From Candidatus Heimdallarchaeota archaeon (GTDB lineage: Archaea > Asgardarchaeota > Heimdallarchaeia > Heimdallarchaeales > Heimdallarchaeaceae), in the NCBI GenBank assembly GCA_018238545.1, contig JABCTC010000037.1, positions 1 to 33,116 of the forward strand: a stretch of DNA of 33,116 nt. The letters run 5' to 3'. This document shows, one piece after another, positions 32,861 to 33,116 of the stretch. Positions within the stretch are counted from its first letter, which is position 1. Each line of letters opens with the position of its first letter. The notes beneath the pieces are model-generated. The model did no database searches and was not told the DNA's origin. It saw only the letters and a program-made list of their open reading frames with translations. A program made the position numbers and the translations under genes.

Positions 32861-33116
32861 TTAGGTCACCGCCTAACAATTTCTTCTTTACAAATTTATT
32901 TTTAAAGTATTTGCTTTCAGCATGAGTAACCTTTCCGAACGTTAACGAACATTTAAGGTCTTCAACTGTTATCATCTCTATAGCGATTGCTCTAAACAGT
33001 CCAACAGTGAGGATGACTCACGGCATCCACTGTCCCGTAGGTGAAAACCAGCGGGAATACTTTTCGACCGATATTGCCAGCTGAGTTGCAATCAGCGTTA
33101 AGCAGGATACCGGTTT
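32861..33116. other. Non-coding right edge with promoter and structured region
   Basis: No gene is visible. It holds the TATA box of the M42 gene (32897-32906), a perfect palindrome CGTTAACG inside a GAAC-rich stretch near 32938-32946, a TATA-like ATTTAAGG near 32951-32958 on the plus strand, and the GC-rich foldable stretch listed separately. Confidence 0.4.
32990..33116 (+). ncRNA. Possible structured RNA, 5' part, cut by window edge
   Basis: About half G+C in a genome of roughly one third. It contains nested hairpins: ACAGTG pairs with CACTGT with an inner GATG/CATC (33009-33042). CCCG pairs with CGGG, enclosing GGT-GAAA-ACC, a GNRA-type tetraloop (33041-33063). ATTGC pairs with GCAAT further on. 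A TATA-like ATTTAAGG about 30-40 bases before supports transcription on the plus strand. It matches none of RNase P, SRP, rRNA or tRNA signatures that I know, and it continues beyond the window. Confidence 0.4.

Noticed and set aside
33010..33080. C/D-box guide RNA (ATGA and CTGA about 60 bases apart)
   Set aside because: The C box is incomplete and no C'/D' pair is visible; the stretch is dominated by hairpins, unlike C/D RNAs.
33013..33084. Short open frame of 23 codons inside the right-edge GC-rich region
   Set aside because: It lies wholly within strong hairpins, has no ribosome-binding site, and RNA folding explains the sequence better.

Overview
The window is an AT-rich, gene-dense piece of an archaeal chromosome, most likely from an Asgard archaeon. 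The archaeal assignment rests on gene families such as a DUF835-type regulator, an M42 peptidase, an eIF2B-like protein and an AmmeMemoRadiSam-family radical SAM enzyme. It also rests on TATA boxes placed about 25 nt before start codons and on frequent TTG/GTG starts. The Asgard assignment rests on five small Ras/Arf/Sar-like GTPases, four of them with extra C-terminal domains of longin/roadblock-like pattern. The lineage below Asgard cannot be fixed from this sequence.

Layout. Positions 1-90 hold the end of a possible structured RNA. From 181 to 7201 lies a row of mostly singly transcribed genes: a membrane protein, a radical SAM enzyme, a 7-TM protein with a longin/roadblock-like tail, an MTA/SAH-type deaminase, a DMT/NIPA-like transporter and an eIF2B/R15P-isomerase relative. 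From 7206 to 10726 on the minus strand are a short serine recombinase, two small related helical proteins, a Ras/Rab-like GTPase and a NAD kinase-like protein fused to a winged helix. Divergent from the last are nadA and nadC (11061-12942), which make nicotinate mononucleotide from iminoaspartate via quinolinate.

From 12957 to 31765 lies a signalling island of about 19 kb. The minus-strand operon (18995 to 12957) encodes a Sar1-like GTPase, a GAF-PAS protein, a second Sar1-like GTPase and a 926-residue repeat/TPR protein. The plus strand carries a seven-PAS DUF835 winged-helix regulator; then a giant hybrid histidine kinase, two stand-alone receivers and a PAS histidine kinase; then a degenerate receiver and two more GTPases. 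An M42 aminopeptidase (31796-32860) and the beginning of another GC-rich structured region (about 32990 to the end) close the window.

The most notable result is a 49-bp promoter module that aligns without gaps in three places (19028-19076 minus strand, 22521-22569, 29245-29293). Each copy is oriented toward one of three transcription units: GTPase/GAF-PAS/TPR, kinase/receivers, and pseudo-receiver/GTPases. This suggests one regulon that couples two-component sensing to small GTPases, with the PAS-DUF835-wHTH protein encoded between copies as the obvious candidate regulator. Other notable points are the NAD kinase-like HTH fusion with an altered GGDGT motif next to a palindrome facing nadAC, and a phased four-half-site array in front of the serine recombinase.
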